From contig HF993110.1 of NCBI GenBank assembly GCA_000433475.1, forward strand, positions 62,001 to 126,000: a stretch of 64,000 nucleotides of DNA, read 5' to 3'. Made by a program: the position numbers and the translations under genes. Positions 8,403 to 17,349 of this stretch are shown piece by piece (positions within the stretch are counted from its first letter, which is position 1; each line of letters begins with the position of its first letter). The notes under the pieces are model-generated. The model made no database searches and was not told the DNA's origin. It saw only the letters and a program-made list of their open reading frames with translations. The stretch is from Mycoplasma sp. CAG:956. Lineage in GTDB: Bacteria > Bacillota_I > Bacilli_A > RF39 > UBA660.

Positions 8403-9925
8403 ATTTTAATAACTTCTATATCATTTTTATAATTTTTAATCAATTCTTTAACAAAAATTGAACTCTTTAATCTAGGAGCAAATAAATAAACATTATTTTT
8501 AGCTCGTGTCAGTGCAACATAAAATAGTCTTCTTTCTTCTTCTAAGAAGTCTTTTTTTGTATCTTTTCTAATATATTCTAATATCTTATTTTGTTCCATT
8601 TTAGAAGGAAAGCCTAAAGCATCATCCTTTAAGTTAATAATAATTATATCATCACATTCTAATCCTTTTGACCTGTGCATAGTCATATAATTAATATTCA
8701 TTTTACTATCATCTTTTAAAATAATTCTTTTATCTTCTGTAATTTTTACTTTACTACTAATATAATTATTTATATCTTTATTATTTCTTCCTAAGACTAA
8801 AATATTACATTTATTATTTCTTTTTAAATATAAACACAATTTATAAAAATCAGCATCTTCTTTTTCATAATAAACAATTTTAATTGGCTTACGAATATGA
8901 CTATTCGATTTCATTTCCTTTCTAATTTGCTTTTTATTTTTCATAATAAAATTGCCAGCCACATTTACTAATTCTTGACTATTACGATAAGTAGTTTGAA
9001 TTTTTAAAATATGTCCATTCTTAAAATAGTTTTGAAAGTTAATAAATAAACCAATATCACTTCCAGAGAATTTATATATTGATTGAAAATCATCCCCAAC
9101 TGCCATAAAGTAACTATTATTATAATTAACTATTTTTTTAATTAAATTAAATCTAATATACGAACTATCTTGATATTCATCAATAATTATATATCTAAAT
9201 TTTTTAATATAGGCACTTTCCTTAACTATCTTAGTGGCTTCTACTATCAAATCATCAAAGTCATATTCATTATTATCGGTTAAATACTGACTATACTTTA
9301 TATAGATATTAAAAATAATTAAAATGTAATAACAATCAATTTTTTTTAATATTTTTTTACTTAGTTTATCTAACATATCTTTAAAATAGCTTATTTCATA
9401 CCCATTACATTTATATAATTTTATAAATGTCGATACTACATTAATAAATTTATTTATTTCTTCTTTTCTATCATCTAATACTTTTAAATATTCATCAGTA
9501 CTATGCCAATTTATTTTTAAAATAAATCTTAAATATTTTAATTGTTCTGGATATTCTATGATATCTATTCTTAAATATTCTTCTATACATAATTCTAATA
9601 AATCAGGACTTGCTATTTTAAAATCAATACCTTTATCTCTGAGGATATTAATAGCTAATTTATGAAAGGTATAAACGTTCATATTAATATTAAATTCTTT
9701 AATTAGTTTATTCTTAAGACTATCACTAGCATCTCTTGTATAAGAAATACATAATATTTCTTCAGGCTTAACTTTTTTTACATTAATAAGATACCAAATA
9801 CGTCCTACTATGGTAAAAGTTTTTCCAGACCCAGCACCTGCTACTACTAGAAGTTCTTTATCATCAGCAGTAGCTATTTTAAATTGCTCTTTATCTAATG
9901 GATAACCACCTATTTTAATATCCAT
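8399..9925 (-). CDS. UvrD/Rep-family ATP-dependent DNA helicase, short form
   Basis: A 508-residue SF1A helicase. Visible motifs: Walker A AGAGSGKTFT (about residue 31), Ia SYTRDA, motif II IIIDEYQD, motif III AVGDDFQSIY, motif IV TTYRNS, motif V MTMHRSKGLE and motif VI VALTRAKNNVYLFA. It is shorter than UvrD/PcrA (about 720) because the 1B/2B subdomains are reduced. It is a paralogue of the 751-residue helicase at 38.3-40.5 kb, which carries an extra nuclease domain. The likely role is 3'-5' unwinding in repair. The start follows AAAGG. The 3' end overlaps the convergent pseudopilin gene. Confidence 0.9.
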   Translation of the reverse strand: MDIKIGGYPLDKEQFKIATADDKELLVVAGAGSGKTFTIVGRIWYLINVKKVKPEEILCISYTRDASDSLKNKLIKEFNINMNVYTFHKLAINILRDKGIDFKIASPDLLELCIEEYLRIDIIEYPEQLKYLRFILKINWHSTDEYLKVLDDRKEEINKFINVVSTFIKLYKCNGYEISYFKDMLDKLSKKILKKIDCYYILIIFNIYIKYSQYLTDNNEYDFDDLIVEATKIVKESAYIKKFRYIIIDEYQDSSYIRFNLIKKIVNYNNSYFMAVGDDFQSIYKFSGSDIGLFINFQNYFKNGHILKIQTTYRNSQELVNVAGNFIMKNKKQIRKEMKSNSHIRKPIKIVYYEKEDADFYKLCLYLKRNNKCNILVLGRNNKDINNYISSKVKITEDKRIILKDDSKMNINYMTMHRSKGLECDDIIIINLKDDALGFPSKMEQNKILEYIRKDTKKDFLEEERRLFYVALTRAKNNVYLFAPRLKSSIFVKELIKNYKNDIEVIKI

Positions 9926-9993
9926 ATAACCTTTCTAGTAAGTTTTACAAATCTAAATCGTTATGTATTTTATCATAAAACTATTAATTATGT

Positions 9994-10022
9994 ATAAAAA
10001 AATACTAAGCCTCACTTAGTAT
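9994..10022 (-). terminator. Terminator of the cotJ operon
   Basis: On the minus strand ATACTAAG / CTTAGTAT form an 8-bp stem around the cotJC stop codon, followed by seven T residues. It is positioned to end the cotJ transcript. Confidence 0.75.
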
Positions 10023-10572
10023 CTTTGTTTTTATAATATTCATATAACTCTTTAAAGCGGTTGTAATGTATAACTTCTCTTTGTCTTAAGAATAAAAGTG
10101 GTCCGATTAAATCTTCATCAGTTGCTAAGCTTAACATATTTTCATAACCTGCTCTTGCCTTCTCTTCAGCTGCCATATCCTCGCATAAATCTACGATTGG
10201 GTCTCCAGTTGAAGCAAAGTAACTAGCTGTAAAAGGTACTCCTGAAGGATTTACAGGATAAACTCCCCTACCATGGTCCATATAATATTCAGCAAGTCCA
10301 GCTTGTTCTAACTCCGCTACAGTTGCTCCTTTAATTAATTGCCTAAACATTGTAGCAATCATCTCACAATGACCAAGTTCCTCCGTTGCTATCATGTTAA
10401 GTAATGCTTTCCCCTTCGCATCAGGCATTGAAAAACTTTGTGAAAAATATCTTAAAGCTGCAGCTAGTTCTCCAGCATAACCACCCAAACCAGCAATAAT
10501 ATATTTTGCCATTCTTAAATCTTTTTTCTTAATATTAACTGGATAAGCTAGATGTTTTTCATACTTATACAT
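10012..10572 (-). CDS. cotJC: CotJC spore-coat protein, manganese-catalase family
   Basis: A 186-residue ferritin-like protein. The N-terminus (MYKYEKHLAYPVNIKKKDLR) and the helix with EELGHCEM are typical of CotJC. The family binds two Mn ions through Glu/His residues and sits in the inner spore coat. The start is ATG 10572 because GGAGG lies eight bases upstream inside cotJB; a longer frame to 10623 is an artefact of the upstream overlap. It overlaps cotJB by eight bases and is therefore co-translated. The usual sporulation promoters (SigE) were not resolved by eye. It supports a spore-forming host or ancestor. Confidence 0.92.
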   Translation of the reverse strand: MYKYEKHLAYPVNIKKKDLRMAKYIIAGLGGYAGELAAALRYFSQSFSMPDAKGKALLNMIATEELGHCEMIATMFRQLIKGATVAELEQAGLAEYYMDHGRGVYPVNPSGVPFTASYFASTGDPIVDLCEDMAAEEKARAGYENMLSLATDEDLIGPLLFLRQREVIHYNRFKELYEYYKNKDTK

Positions 10573-10993
10573 ACTTAATACCTCCATCATTGTCCCAAGG
10601 CCAAGGATTCTTATAATAATCATAAGTATCAGTATAAGTACTAGTAAGTTCTAAAGGACGATACATTCTTTCATATCTATTTAAATACTCTTTATATTTA
10701 TTAGTTTCTTCTCTAAATTTTCTATACATATCATAATCATTTGGATGTAAGTCTAAATATAAACTAATATCATTTAGAGCAAACTCACTTTCATTTATTT
10801 TTAGAAGAAGTGCCTCCTCCTCAGTTTCAGGAATAACTTCTCTAGCTTTATAATTTTTATAAGGCATATATTCATCTTTAAACATATTACCTCTAGCATA
10901 ACCTATTTTACAATCAACTAACTTAGAATTGTTAATATCATCATTACTAGGTAATTTTCCAGTTAATAAAAAATCTATATCATCAAAAAACAT
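10565..10993 (-). CDS. cotJB: CotJA-CotJB fused spore coat protein
   Basis: A 142-residue protein. Residues about 30-60 (ARGNMFKDEYMPYKNY) resemble the core of the small CotJA protein. Residues about 64-142 match CotJB: LLLKINESEFALNDISLYLD, HPNDYDMYRKF and the hallmark C-terminal NPWPWD. In most spore formers cotJA and cotJB are separate genes. It precedes cotJC with an eight-base overlap. AGGAGGGG gives a very strong ribosome binding site. The CotJB assignment is firm; the CotJA part is an inference from the shared motif. Confidence 0.85.
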   Translation of the reverse strand: MFFDDIDFLLTGKLPSNDDINNSKLVDCKIGYARGNMFKDEYMPYKNYKAREVIPETEEEALLLKINESEFALNDISLYLDLHPNDYDMYRKFREETNKYKEYLNRYERMYRPLELTSTYTDTYDYYKNPWPWDNDGGIKYV

Positions 10994-11044
10994 AATTTTC
11001 CCCTCCTAAAAATAACCTATGTATTATAAATATATTTGTCTATG

Positions 11045-11539
11045 CTAAAACCCATTTTTAAAAGATAAATAATTATCAATAATATAAAGCAAACAAAGTA
11101 TAAAAGTTAACTTATTAGGCATTCCTTCTATTATTTTATTCATCTTTTTTAAGAAAAATTTATTATATATTAAAGAACCTATTGCCCAACCAAAGGACAC
11201 TAAGACATTAACATATTTACCCATACTTAAAGGCCAGGTCTCATAACTCCATTTATCACTGCCTAGTAAAAAATGGGATAAATGTCCACCGATAAACTCA
11301 ACTATTGTTAAAATAATAAAACTTAAAATAAAGAAAACTAAGTTTTTAAACTTCTTATTCTCTTGTTTCTTTAATAACTTATCTAAAAACATAATAATAA
11401 GAAAGCCAAAAAAGTAAATTGGTGTAAAAGGACCAAAAAGAATACCACTTGAATAATTACTTCTTATAAAAACATTACAACAAGTTTCAAATAAAAAACC
11501 TAAAATACTATAATATATATAATAATTAACCCATTTCAT
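11045..11539 (-). CDS. Putative ABC-transporter type IV membrane protein (PF06541-like)
   Basis: A 164-residue polytopic membrane protein with about four to five helices. The N-terminal pattern (ILGFLFETCCNVFIRSNYSSGILFGPFTPIYFFGF) has the family signature: an 'E' in the first helix, then 'G...GPF.PIYGFG'. A larger paralogue lies at 44.0-44.8 kb with the same signature (GWIMELFFRR...PYLPIYGFG). Function is not established for the family. No good ribosome binding site precedes the ATG, so the start is uncertain. It is monocistronic and divergent from an XRE regulator. Confidence 0.75.
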   Translation of the reverse strand: MKWVNYYIYYSILGFLFETCCNVFIRSNYSSGILFGPFTPIYFFGFLIIMFLDKLLKKQENKKFKNLVFFILSFIILTIVEFIGGHLSHFLLGSDKWSYETWPLSMGKYVNVLVSFGWAIGSLIYNKFFLKKMNKIIEGMPNKLTFILCLLYIIDNYLSFKNGF

Positions 11540-11644
11540 ATTAGTATTTTAACCTTTAATTTAATAATTATACCTTGATTAATACTATTGATTTAAAGTT
11601 TACTTTTAATAACATATGCGCTAATATTATACTAGAGGTGTATC

Positions 11645-12091
11645 ATGAATATTAAAAAGATTAGTAAATTTCTTAAAGAAGAAAGAGAAAATTCTAACTT
11701 AACTCAAGAAGAAGTTGCTACTAGAATAGGTGTTTCTAAAAGTCTTATTTATAAGTGGGAGTCAGGAAAAAGTTATCCTTCTATGGAATACTTACCCAAA
11801 TTAAGTGAAACTTATGGAGTATCTATTAATGAAATAATTGCCGGAACTAGATTAAGTATCAATGAAAAAGAATCTACTGCTGATAAAAACTTATTAGAGC
11901 AATTAGAAAGAAATAAAGTAAGTAGACTTACTTGTCAAATAATCTTTATTGTATCCTTCTGTACTTTGATGGTTCTTTTAGAAATAGTTTGGTATATATC
12001 AGGCGCTAAGAGTAACTATATCTATTTCGTATATGCTATTATGTTATTTTACGGTCTTTTAATAGAATTATGTTTAAATAAATTAAAATAA
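11645..12091 (+). CDS. XRE-family regulator with C-terminal membrane segments
   Basis: A 148-residue protein. Residues 1-66 form an HTH_3 domain (LKEERENSNLTQEEVATRIG, then SLIYKWESGKSYPSMEYL). Residues about 98-145 form two hydrophobic helices, so the regulator is membrane tethered. Such HTH-TM proteins sense membrane or envelope state in Bacillota. The start follows AGAGGTG. It is transcribed divergently from the PF06541-like membrane protein gene, the most obvious candidate target. Confidence 0.82.
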   Translation: MNIKKISKFLKEERENSNLTQEEVATRIGVSKSLIYKWESGKSYPSMEYLPKLSETYGVSINEIIAGTRLSINEKESTADKNLLEQLERNKVSRLTCQIIFIVSFCTLMVLLEIVWYISGAKSNYIYFVYAIMLFYGLLIELCLNKLK

Positions 12092-12212
12092 TTCTTAGAA
12101 ATTTAAATTTAACTTAGTATTAAGAACAATTTTAACTATTTCGAACTAAATATCCTATTTTCTTAAATCTAAAATTATGCTATACTTCTAATATAGAAAG
12201 TAGTTGATTAAT

Positions 12213-12743
12213 ATGGCTAAAAAGAAATTGCCAAGTATATATCAAAAATATACCATTCTTGTTGTTGGTATCTTAGGACTATTTATTATATCTTTCTTAA
12301 CCTATACTTTTGTGAGTGATATTAATGAAAATAAAACAAATTCTTCTTATTTAGTAAAACATAAATTAGTTACCAAATCCTACAATATAGCAGAAGATTT
12401 AAGTGAGTTAAAAAGTAATAAAGGAACTTACTTTGTTTATTTATCTTATACTGGTAGTAAAGAAATATATTCTTTAGAAAAAGATTTAAAAAGTTTAATT
12501 AAGCAGTATAAGTTAAAAGATAAGTTCTACTACGTTAATTTAGATAGTTTAAAAGATAATGCCAATAAAATAAGTGCAGTAAATGAATTATTAGGGTTAA
12601 CAGATGTTCAAGTTACTAAAGTACCTACTATTATTTATGTAACTAATGGTGAGATTAAAAAAGGAAATATTATTACGAGATTAGATGATAATTTGTTTGA
12701 AAAAGGAGATTTTCAACAGTTATTAGATATTAATGACCTATAA
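12213..12743 (+). CDS. Membrane-anchored thioredoxin-fold protein lacking catalytic cysteines
   Basis: A 176-residue protein with one N-terminal membrane helix (about residues 14-35) and an extracytoplasmic domain of thioredoxin topology. TYFVYLSYTGSKEIYSLEKD occupies the place where 'F...PTCPYC' is found in bacteriocin-transport-type thioredoxins, and KVPTIIYV supplies the cis-Pro loop. No Cys is present at the active site, so redox activity is not expected. It may be a scaffold or chaperone derivative. Start 12213 (ATG) is preferred to a TTG three codons earlier. A weak hairpin (GACC/GGTC) with T8 follows the stop. Confidence 0.6.
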   Translation: MAKKKLPSIYQKYTILVVGILGLFIISFLTYTFVSDINENKTNSSYLVKHKLVTKSYNIAEDLSELKSNKGTYFVYLSYTGSKEIYSLEKDLKSLIKQYKLKDKFYYVNLDSLKDNANKISAVNELLGLTDVQVTKVPTIIYVTNGEIKKGNIITRLDDNLFEKGDFQQLLDINDL

Positions 12744-12777
12744 GGGGTCTTTTTTTTACAAAAAATGTAAGTTTTGT

Positions 12778-12891
12778 TTGACTTTAAGAGGGACTTACTA
12801 TATACTTTTAAATGGTACATTTTATTTATACAAAAATTATTAGATGTGGGAAGTCGAAATAACCAGTAGTATAATTGAAAGGGAAAAAATT
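12778..12891 (+). promoter_or_regulatory. rplM-rpsI promoter and leader
   Basis: A near-consensus sigma-A promoter: TTGACT at 12778-12783, a 17-base spacer, and TATACT at 12801-12806. The roughly 80-base leader before the rplM ATG occupies the place where Bacillota carry the L13 autoregulatory leader. I could not confirm its secondary structure by eye, so the leader identity is inference from position. Confidence 0.75.
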
Positions 12892-13323
12892 ATGAATACA
12901 TTCATGCAAAAAAAAGAAACTGTAGACCGTAAATGGTATGTTATCGATGCAGAAGGACAAACATTAGGACGTCTTGCAACTAAGGTTGCTACTGTACTTA
13001 AGGGTAAACATAAACCAACATACACACCTCATGTTGATTGTGGCGATTATGTTATCGTTATTAATGCTAGTAAAGTTGTTTTAACTGGTAATAAATTAAA
13101 CGATAAGATGTATTACAATCATAGTAGATATGCTGGTGGTTTAAGAGAAAGAAATGCCCAAGAAATGATTACTAAATATCCAGAAGAAATGGTTGAAAGA
13201 GCCGTTAAAGGTATGTTACCAAAAGGACCTTTAGGAAGACAAATGTATAGAAAATTATTTGTTTATGCTGGTTCTGAATATGAACAAGTTGCTCAAAAAC
13301 CAGAAGTGTTAGAAGTTAAGTAG
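12892..13323 (+). CDS. rplM: 50S ribosomal protein L13
   Basis: A 143-residue protein. [39 protein letters not shown] and [14 protein letters not shown] are all L13 signatures. It binds 23S rRNA early in large-subunit assembly. The ATG at 12892 follows GAAAGGGA. An upstream in-frame ATG at 12844 lies inside the leader and is not used by the family. It is the first gene of the rplM-rpsI operon, 13 bases before rpsI, whose AGGAGG site is in that gap. Confidence 0.97.
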   Translation: MNTFMQKKETVDRKWYVIDAEGQTLGRLATKVATVLKGKHKPTYTPHVDCGDYVIVINASKVVLTGNKLNDKMYYNHSRYAGGLRERNAQEMITKYPEEMVERAVKGMLPKGPLGRQMYRKLFVYAGSEYEQVAQKPEVLEVK

Positions 13324-13336
13324 GAGGTAATATAGA

Positions 13337-13756
13337 ATGACAGATAAAAAAGTATGGACTGGTACTGGTCGTAGAAAAAGATCTAGTGCTCAAGCAAGAT
13401 TAACATTAGGTAAAGGTAAAATCGTTGTTAATGGTGTAGCTGTTGATGAATATATGCCTTATGCAACTCTAGTTATGGATATTAAACAACCACTTGTTGC
13501 TACTGATAATGAAGAAAAATTCGATATCGAAGTAACAGTTAAAGGTGGTGGCTTCTCAGGACAAGCTGGCGCTATTCGTCATGCTATTACAAGAGCCTTA
13601 ATTGAATTTGATGCTAATGCTGATCAAACAAGAGAAGACTCATATCGTAAAGTTCTTAAAAAAGCTGGTTTCGTTACAAGAGATCCAAGAGTTAAAGAAC
13701 GTAAGAAATACGGACTTAAAAAAGCACGTCGTGCTCCACAATTCTCTAAGAGATAA
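13337..13756 (+). CDS. rpsI: 30S ribosomal protein S9
   Basis: A 139-residue protein. It has the family start [14 protein letters not shown], the internal [15 protein letters not shown], and the conserved basic tail [19 protein letters not shown], whose C-terminal Arg reaches the P-site tRNA anticodon. It is translated from AGGAGGTAA immediately after rplM and ends before a strong terminator. The length is slightly above the usual 130 because of a longer N-terminus. Confidence 0.97.
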   Translation: MTDKKVWTGTGRRKRSSAQARLTLGKGKIVVNGVAVDEYMPYATLVMDIKQPLVATDNEEKFDIEVTVKGGGFSGQAGAIRHAITRALIEFDANADQTREDSYRKVLKKAGFVTRDPRVKERKKYGLKKARRAPQFSKR

Positions 13757-13774
13757 TATATTAATAGTTTCATT

Positions 13775-13806
13775 CCTCATAGACTTAAGCGTTTATGAGG
13801 TTTTTT
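13775..13806 (+). terminator. Terminator of the rplM-rpsI operon
   Basis: Stem CCTCATA / TATGAGG with a 12-base loop, followed by TTTTTTTG. It lies 19 bases after the rpsI stop. Confidence 0.88.
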
Positions 13807-13984
13807 GCAACTTAGAATAGTCTTTAACTAACGTTTAAATATACAAATTTATAAAATATATTGAAATTAAAGTAGTTATGGTATACTATATCAATATTAC
13901 TAATTAAGATGGTTAAACCAATAAGTGTAAAAAATAGTATTTTAAAAGGAAATAAAAAATATAATAAAAGAAAGTAGGCATTAT

Positions 13985-14491
13985 ATGTCAAGTAAATATT
14001 ACAAAATAGTATTAGATGATTTATCTAATATAGAATATTATGGTACTAAAGCTAATGTCAATGCAGCGGCTCATCCACAGAATTTTCAAAGTTTAGAAAT
14101 TTTATATAATATTAGATATCCAATGATTATGGCAAAATTAAAAGATTTAATATATCTAAATTACATAGCTCAAGAAAATAATGCGATTTCCCAAGAAGAA
14201 AGAAATGCTTATAATGTTCCTAGTTATTTACTAGTTGCAGATGCCTGGTCAGACGGTTATTTTCAGTATCAGGAATTATCGACTGGTATAACCATATTAA
14301 TTCCATCAGAAATTTATGCCAAATCATATAGAATGCCTTTAAACTTAAGGAAAGAAATAACACCAGAAGAACTTATTGAATTATATAACGATGATTACAT
14401 AGATAGAGTATGCAACTTATTTGGCATAATAATGGATAAAAAGGAAAAAGAACAAAAACTTCAATTGATAAAGCATACTCAATCTAAATAA
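13985..14491 (+). CDS. Hypothetical protein
   Basis: A 168-residue soluble protein with no recognised domain. The N-terminus (SSKYYKIVLDDLSNIEYYG) is beta-rich and the C-terminal third is helical and Lys/Glu-rich. The start follows AAGTAGGC. The 228-base gap upstream is AT-rich and separates it from the rpsI terminator. The next gene, a CwlD-like amidase, begins 67 bases later on the same strand without a terminator between, so co-transcription is possible. The function is unknown. Confidence 0.55.
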   Translation: MSSKYYKIVLDDLSNIEYYGTKANVNAAAHPQNFQSLEILYNIRYPMIMAKLKDLIYLNYIAQENNAISQEERNAYNVPSYLLVADAWSDGYFQYQELSTGITILIPSEIYAKSYRMPLNLRKEITPEELIELYNDDYIDRVCNLFGIIMDKKEKEQKLQLIKHTQSK

Positions 14492-14558
14492 AGAATACTA
14501 AATTACTTATTTATTTAAATATAATTCTAAGTAAAATAAATTAAACATAAATTTTAAT

Positions 14559-15188
14559 ATGAAAAAGTTTTTAATATTAAGTTTATGTTTTTTATTATCC
14601 TTAACGTGTGTAAGAGCATCCTTACCTTTAACTGGTAAAACTATAGTTTTAGACATTGGCCATGGTGGCGATGACCCTGGAACTAGTTATCAAAATGTTT
14701 TAGAAAAAGACCTCAATCTAGCTATAGGTTTAGAATTAGAAAAAGAATTATCTAAAAATGGTGCAAGTGTCATTTTAACCCGTGAAGGCGATTATGATTT
14801 AGCAAGTCCCAATGCTAATAGAAGGAAAAAAAGTGATTTTGATAACCGAATTGATTTAATTAATAATTCTAATGCCAATATTTATTTATCAATTCATATT
14901 AATTACTTAGAAAACACTTCTTATTATGGTGGTCAAATATTCTATTATGGCGAAAAAAATAAAAAATTAGCCGAAGACCTTCAATCTCAATTTAACAAAA
15001 TAAGTTATCCTAGAAGTATTAAACCAATGCCTAATATTTATATGTATAGACGTTTAAAAATACCAGGAGTTCTTGTAGAATGTGGCTTTATTTCCAATAA
15101 AAAAGAAAGAGAAAAATTAATTACACCGTCTTACCAAAAAGAAATAGCTAAAAGCCTAACCAAAGGCCTAATCCTTTATTTCACTTAA
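14559..15188 (+). CDS. cwlD: N-acetylmuramoyl-L-alanine amidase, CwlD-like
   Basis: A 209-residue protein with a signal peptide (about residues 1-20) and one Amidase_3 domain. Zinc-site and catalytic elements: DIGHGGDDPG with its His, the Glu in NVLEKDLNLAI, SIHINYLE, and LVECGFISNKKEREKL. The region DFDNRIDLINNSNANIYLSI and the single-domain architecture resemble CwlD, which helps make muramic delta-lactam in spore cortex. Other autolysins share the fold, so the symbol is a best match. No ribosome binding site is evident before the ATG. It fits the cotJ and SleB-like genes as sporulation functions. Confidence 0.8.
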   Translation: MKKFLILSLCFLLSLTCVRASLPLTGKTIVLDIGHGGDDPGTSYQNVLEKDLNLAIGLELEKELSKNGASVILTREGDYDLASPNANRRKKSDFDNRIDLINNSNANIYLSIHINYLENTSYYGGQIFYYGEKNKKLAEDLQSQFNKISYPRSIKPMPNIYMYRRLKIPGVLVECGFISNKKEREKLITPSYQKEIAKSLTKGLILYFT

Positions 15189-15247
15189 ACTTCACAAATT
15201 AATTACAAAAATACCACTTAATTTAGATATCATTTGACTGTCAGGTG

Positions 15248-15256
15248 TGATATAAT
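15248..15256 (+). promoter_or_regulatory. Extended -10 promoter for the Abi_2-htrA operon
   Basis: TGA-TATAAT forms an extended -10 element, with TTGACT 11 bases upstream, too close to be a standard -35. Transcription would start near 15263, leaving a leader of only about a dozen bases before the ATG at 15276. Confidence 0.55.
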
Positions 15257-15275
15257 TTAATAATAGGTGAATTGT

Positions 15276-16217
15276 ATGGCGTCCAGACAAAAGACATTTA
15301 AAACTATAGATGAACAAATCGATATTCTAAAGGAAAAAGGTCTAGTAATAGACGATATAGATTATGCAAAAGACATCCTCCTACGTGAAAATTATTTCTT
15401 TCTTATGGGATATCGTCATCTGTTCATAAAAAGTGAAAGAGACCGAACATTTATTAATGGTACAAATTTTCGCGAACTTTATGCGATGTTTAATTTTGAC
15501 AGACAAGTTCGCAATATTATTTTTAAAAATATTTTAATAGTCGAAAATAATGCTAAAAGTATTATGTCTTACCAGTTATCTAGAAAATACGGTATCAAAG
15601 AAAAACATTATTTAAATCCCAAAAACTTTAATACCGATGCTTCCAAACGAAAACAGGTTAATGACTTATTAAAGAAAATGCAACGTCAAATAAGAGTTAA
15701 TGGGGGTCAGCATGCCGCAACTCAACACTACATGACTAATTATGGTTACGTTCCTTTATGGATTGTTGTTAAAGTTTTATCTTTTGGTATTATTTCCGAA
15801 TTATTTAGTATTTTAAAGCCAGAAGACCAAAAAGCAATCGCCGATATTTATAATTTGTCACCAGAATGTTTATGTCAGTATTTTCCAATAATGTCTAACT
15901 ATCGTAATTTGTGTGCTCATGAAGATATCTTATTTGACCACCGTTCCCAAAGGGTAATAGAAGATAATAAGTATCACTATTATTTAGATATTCCAAAAAT
16001 GAACGGTGAATATATCTATGGAAAAGATGATTTATTTGCATTAATTATCATTTTAAGACAAATACTAAGAAATGAAGATTTTAGAATGTTAGTAAATGAA
16101 ATATCTTATGAATTAGACATTTTAGAAGGAAAATTACAACATATTACTATTGATAAAGTAATGGATGCTATCGGTTTTCCAAAAAATTATAAAGAAATAG
16201 TAAGGATGGATATATAA
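15276..16217 (+). CDS. Abi_2 (AbiD/AbiF-like) HEPN-type abortive infection protein
   Basis: A 313-residue protein. The N-terminus (KTIDEQIDILKEKGLVI, then LLRENYFFLMGYRHLF) and FDRQVRNIIFKNILIVENN are typical of the Abi_2 family (PF07751). The ribonuclease-type HEPN motif R-X4-H is present as RNLCAH (Arg210, His215). Family members are phage-defence or toxin proteins proposed to cut RNA. The start is ATG 15276, preceded by AGGTGA at five bases. The stop shares one base with the htrA start. No upstream non-coding antitoxin RNA space is seen, since the leader is very short. Confidence 0.87.
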   Translation: MASRQKTFKTIDEQIDILKEKGLVIDDIDYAKDILLRENYFFLMGYRHLFIKSERDRTFINGTNFRELYAMFNFDRQVRNIIFKNILIVENNAKSIMSYQLSRKYGIKEKHYLNPKNFNTDASKRKQVNDLLKKMQRQIRVNGGQHAATQHYMTNYGYVPLWIVVKVLSFGIISELFSILKPEDQKAIADIYNLSPECLCQYFPIMSNYRNLCAHEDILFDHRSQRVIEDNKYHYYLDIPKMNGEYIYGKDDLFALIIILRQILRNEDFRMLVNEISYELDILEGKLQHITIDKVMDAIGFPKNYKEIVRMDI

Positions 16218-17332
16218 TGAATGAACAAAGAGTTGTTAATGCCAAAGTCGTAGGTAATAAGGGCAATATTTGGAATAAAATATTACTTGCTATCGTTTTA
16301 GTATGCGTTGGTGCTGCTGGAATGTATGCCGTTATGAAATTAAATCCCGGTACTACTGTTGTTAACAAGTTAGAAAAAGAAGTAACGGTTAATGAAAATG
16401 GGATTGCAGATGCGGTTGAAAAAGTTTATAACTCAGTAGTAGTTATTGAAAATTATCGTAGTAATAAACTTCAAGCTACTGGGACTGGTTTTATCTTTAA
16501 AAAAGATGGTAATAAATATTATGTAATGACTAACTATCATGTTATTGAAAACTCATCTAAGGTAAAAATTGTTTTAACTGATGATACTAATACCGAAGTT
16601 GAAGTCGTTGGTGGTGATAAATATGCTGATATTGCTGTCTTATCATTTACTTCATCAAGTGATTTAACAGTTGCTGAAATTGGTTCAAGTACTGACGGTC
16701 GCGTTGGTGATACTACATTTGCAGTAGGTGCTCCTCTTGATAGCTCTACTTATTCTTGGACAGTAACAAGAGGTATTCTTTCTGGGAAAGACAGAATGGT
16801 TGCTGTTTCTACTACAAATAGTACTTCTAGTGATTACATTATGCGTGTTTTACAAACTGATGCCGCTATTAACAGTGGTAACTCTGGTGGACCTTTATGT
16901 AATAGTAATGGTCAAGTTATTGGTGTAACTAACATGAAATTAGTATCAAGTGGTGTTGAAGGAATGGGCTTTGCTATTCCAATCGAAGATGCTATGGACT
17001 TTGCCAATAAGATTATTAATGGCGATGATATAACTAGACCAAGACTTGGTATTAGTATGATAGAATTATCAGTTGCAGAAAGTTATTATCGTATGAATAT
17101 TCCAGACAATGTTACAAGTGGTGTAGTTGTTTATGAAGTAGAAAGTGGCTCTTCTGCCGATGAGGCTGGCTTAAAATCACAAGATATTATCTTAGAATTT
17201 GATAATGTTAAAGTAACAAGTTCTGCTGAATTAAAATATGAACTATATCGTCACAATGTTGGTGATACTGTAACAATTAAAGTAAACCGTAATGGCTTTG
17301 AAAAAGACTTAAAAATAACTCTAAAAAAATAA
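16217..17332 (+). CDS. htrA: HtrA/DegP-type membrane serine protease with PDZ domain
   Basis: A 371-residue S1C protease. It has a cytoplasmic N-tail, one membrane helix (about residues 21-41), a trypsin-like domain with catalytic triad His108 (TNYHVIEN), Asp138 (YADIAVL) and Ser223 (GNSGGPL), and a C-terminal PDZ domain (PRLGISM to the end). The family degrades misfolded proteins at the outer face of the membrane. It begins on the last base of the Abi_2 stop codon (TAATG), so its translation is coupled to that gene. A strong terminator follows. Confidence 0.94.
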   Translation: MNEQRVVNAKVVGNKGNIWNKILLAIVLVCVGAAGMYAVMKLNPGTTVVNKLEKEVTVNENGIADAVEKVYNSVVVIENYRSNKLQATGTGFIFKKDGNKYYVMTNYHVIENSSKVKIVLTDDTNTEVEVVGGDKYADIAVLSFTSSSDLTVAEIGSSTDGRVGDTTFAVGAPLDSSTYSWTVTRGILSGKDRMVAVSTTNSTSSDYIMRVLQTDAAINSGNSGGPLCNSNGQVIGVTNMKLVSSGVEGMGFAIPIEDAMDFANKIINGDDITRPRLGISMIELSVAESYYRMNIPDNVTSGVVVYEVESGSSADEAGLKSQDIILEFDNVKVTSSAELKYELYRHNVGDTVTIKVNRNGFEKDLKITLKK

Positions 17333-17349
17333 TTAACTATTAAATAAAT

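Noticed and set aside
12734..12758. Terminator after the thioredoxin-like gene
   Set aside because: The stem is only four base pairs, though a T-run follows. It is mentioned in the gene entry but is too weak to list.
13602..13820. Open frame overlapping rpsI in another frame
   Set aside because: It reads through the rpsI terminator and has no family features; rpsI explains the coding signal.
15189..15275. Possible non-coding antitoxin RNA upstream of the Abi_2 gene
   Set aside because: Only 87 bases separate the genes, and the promoter lies within 25 bases of the start codon. No structured element was found.
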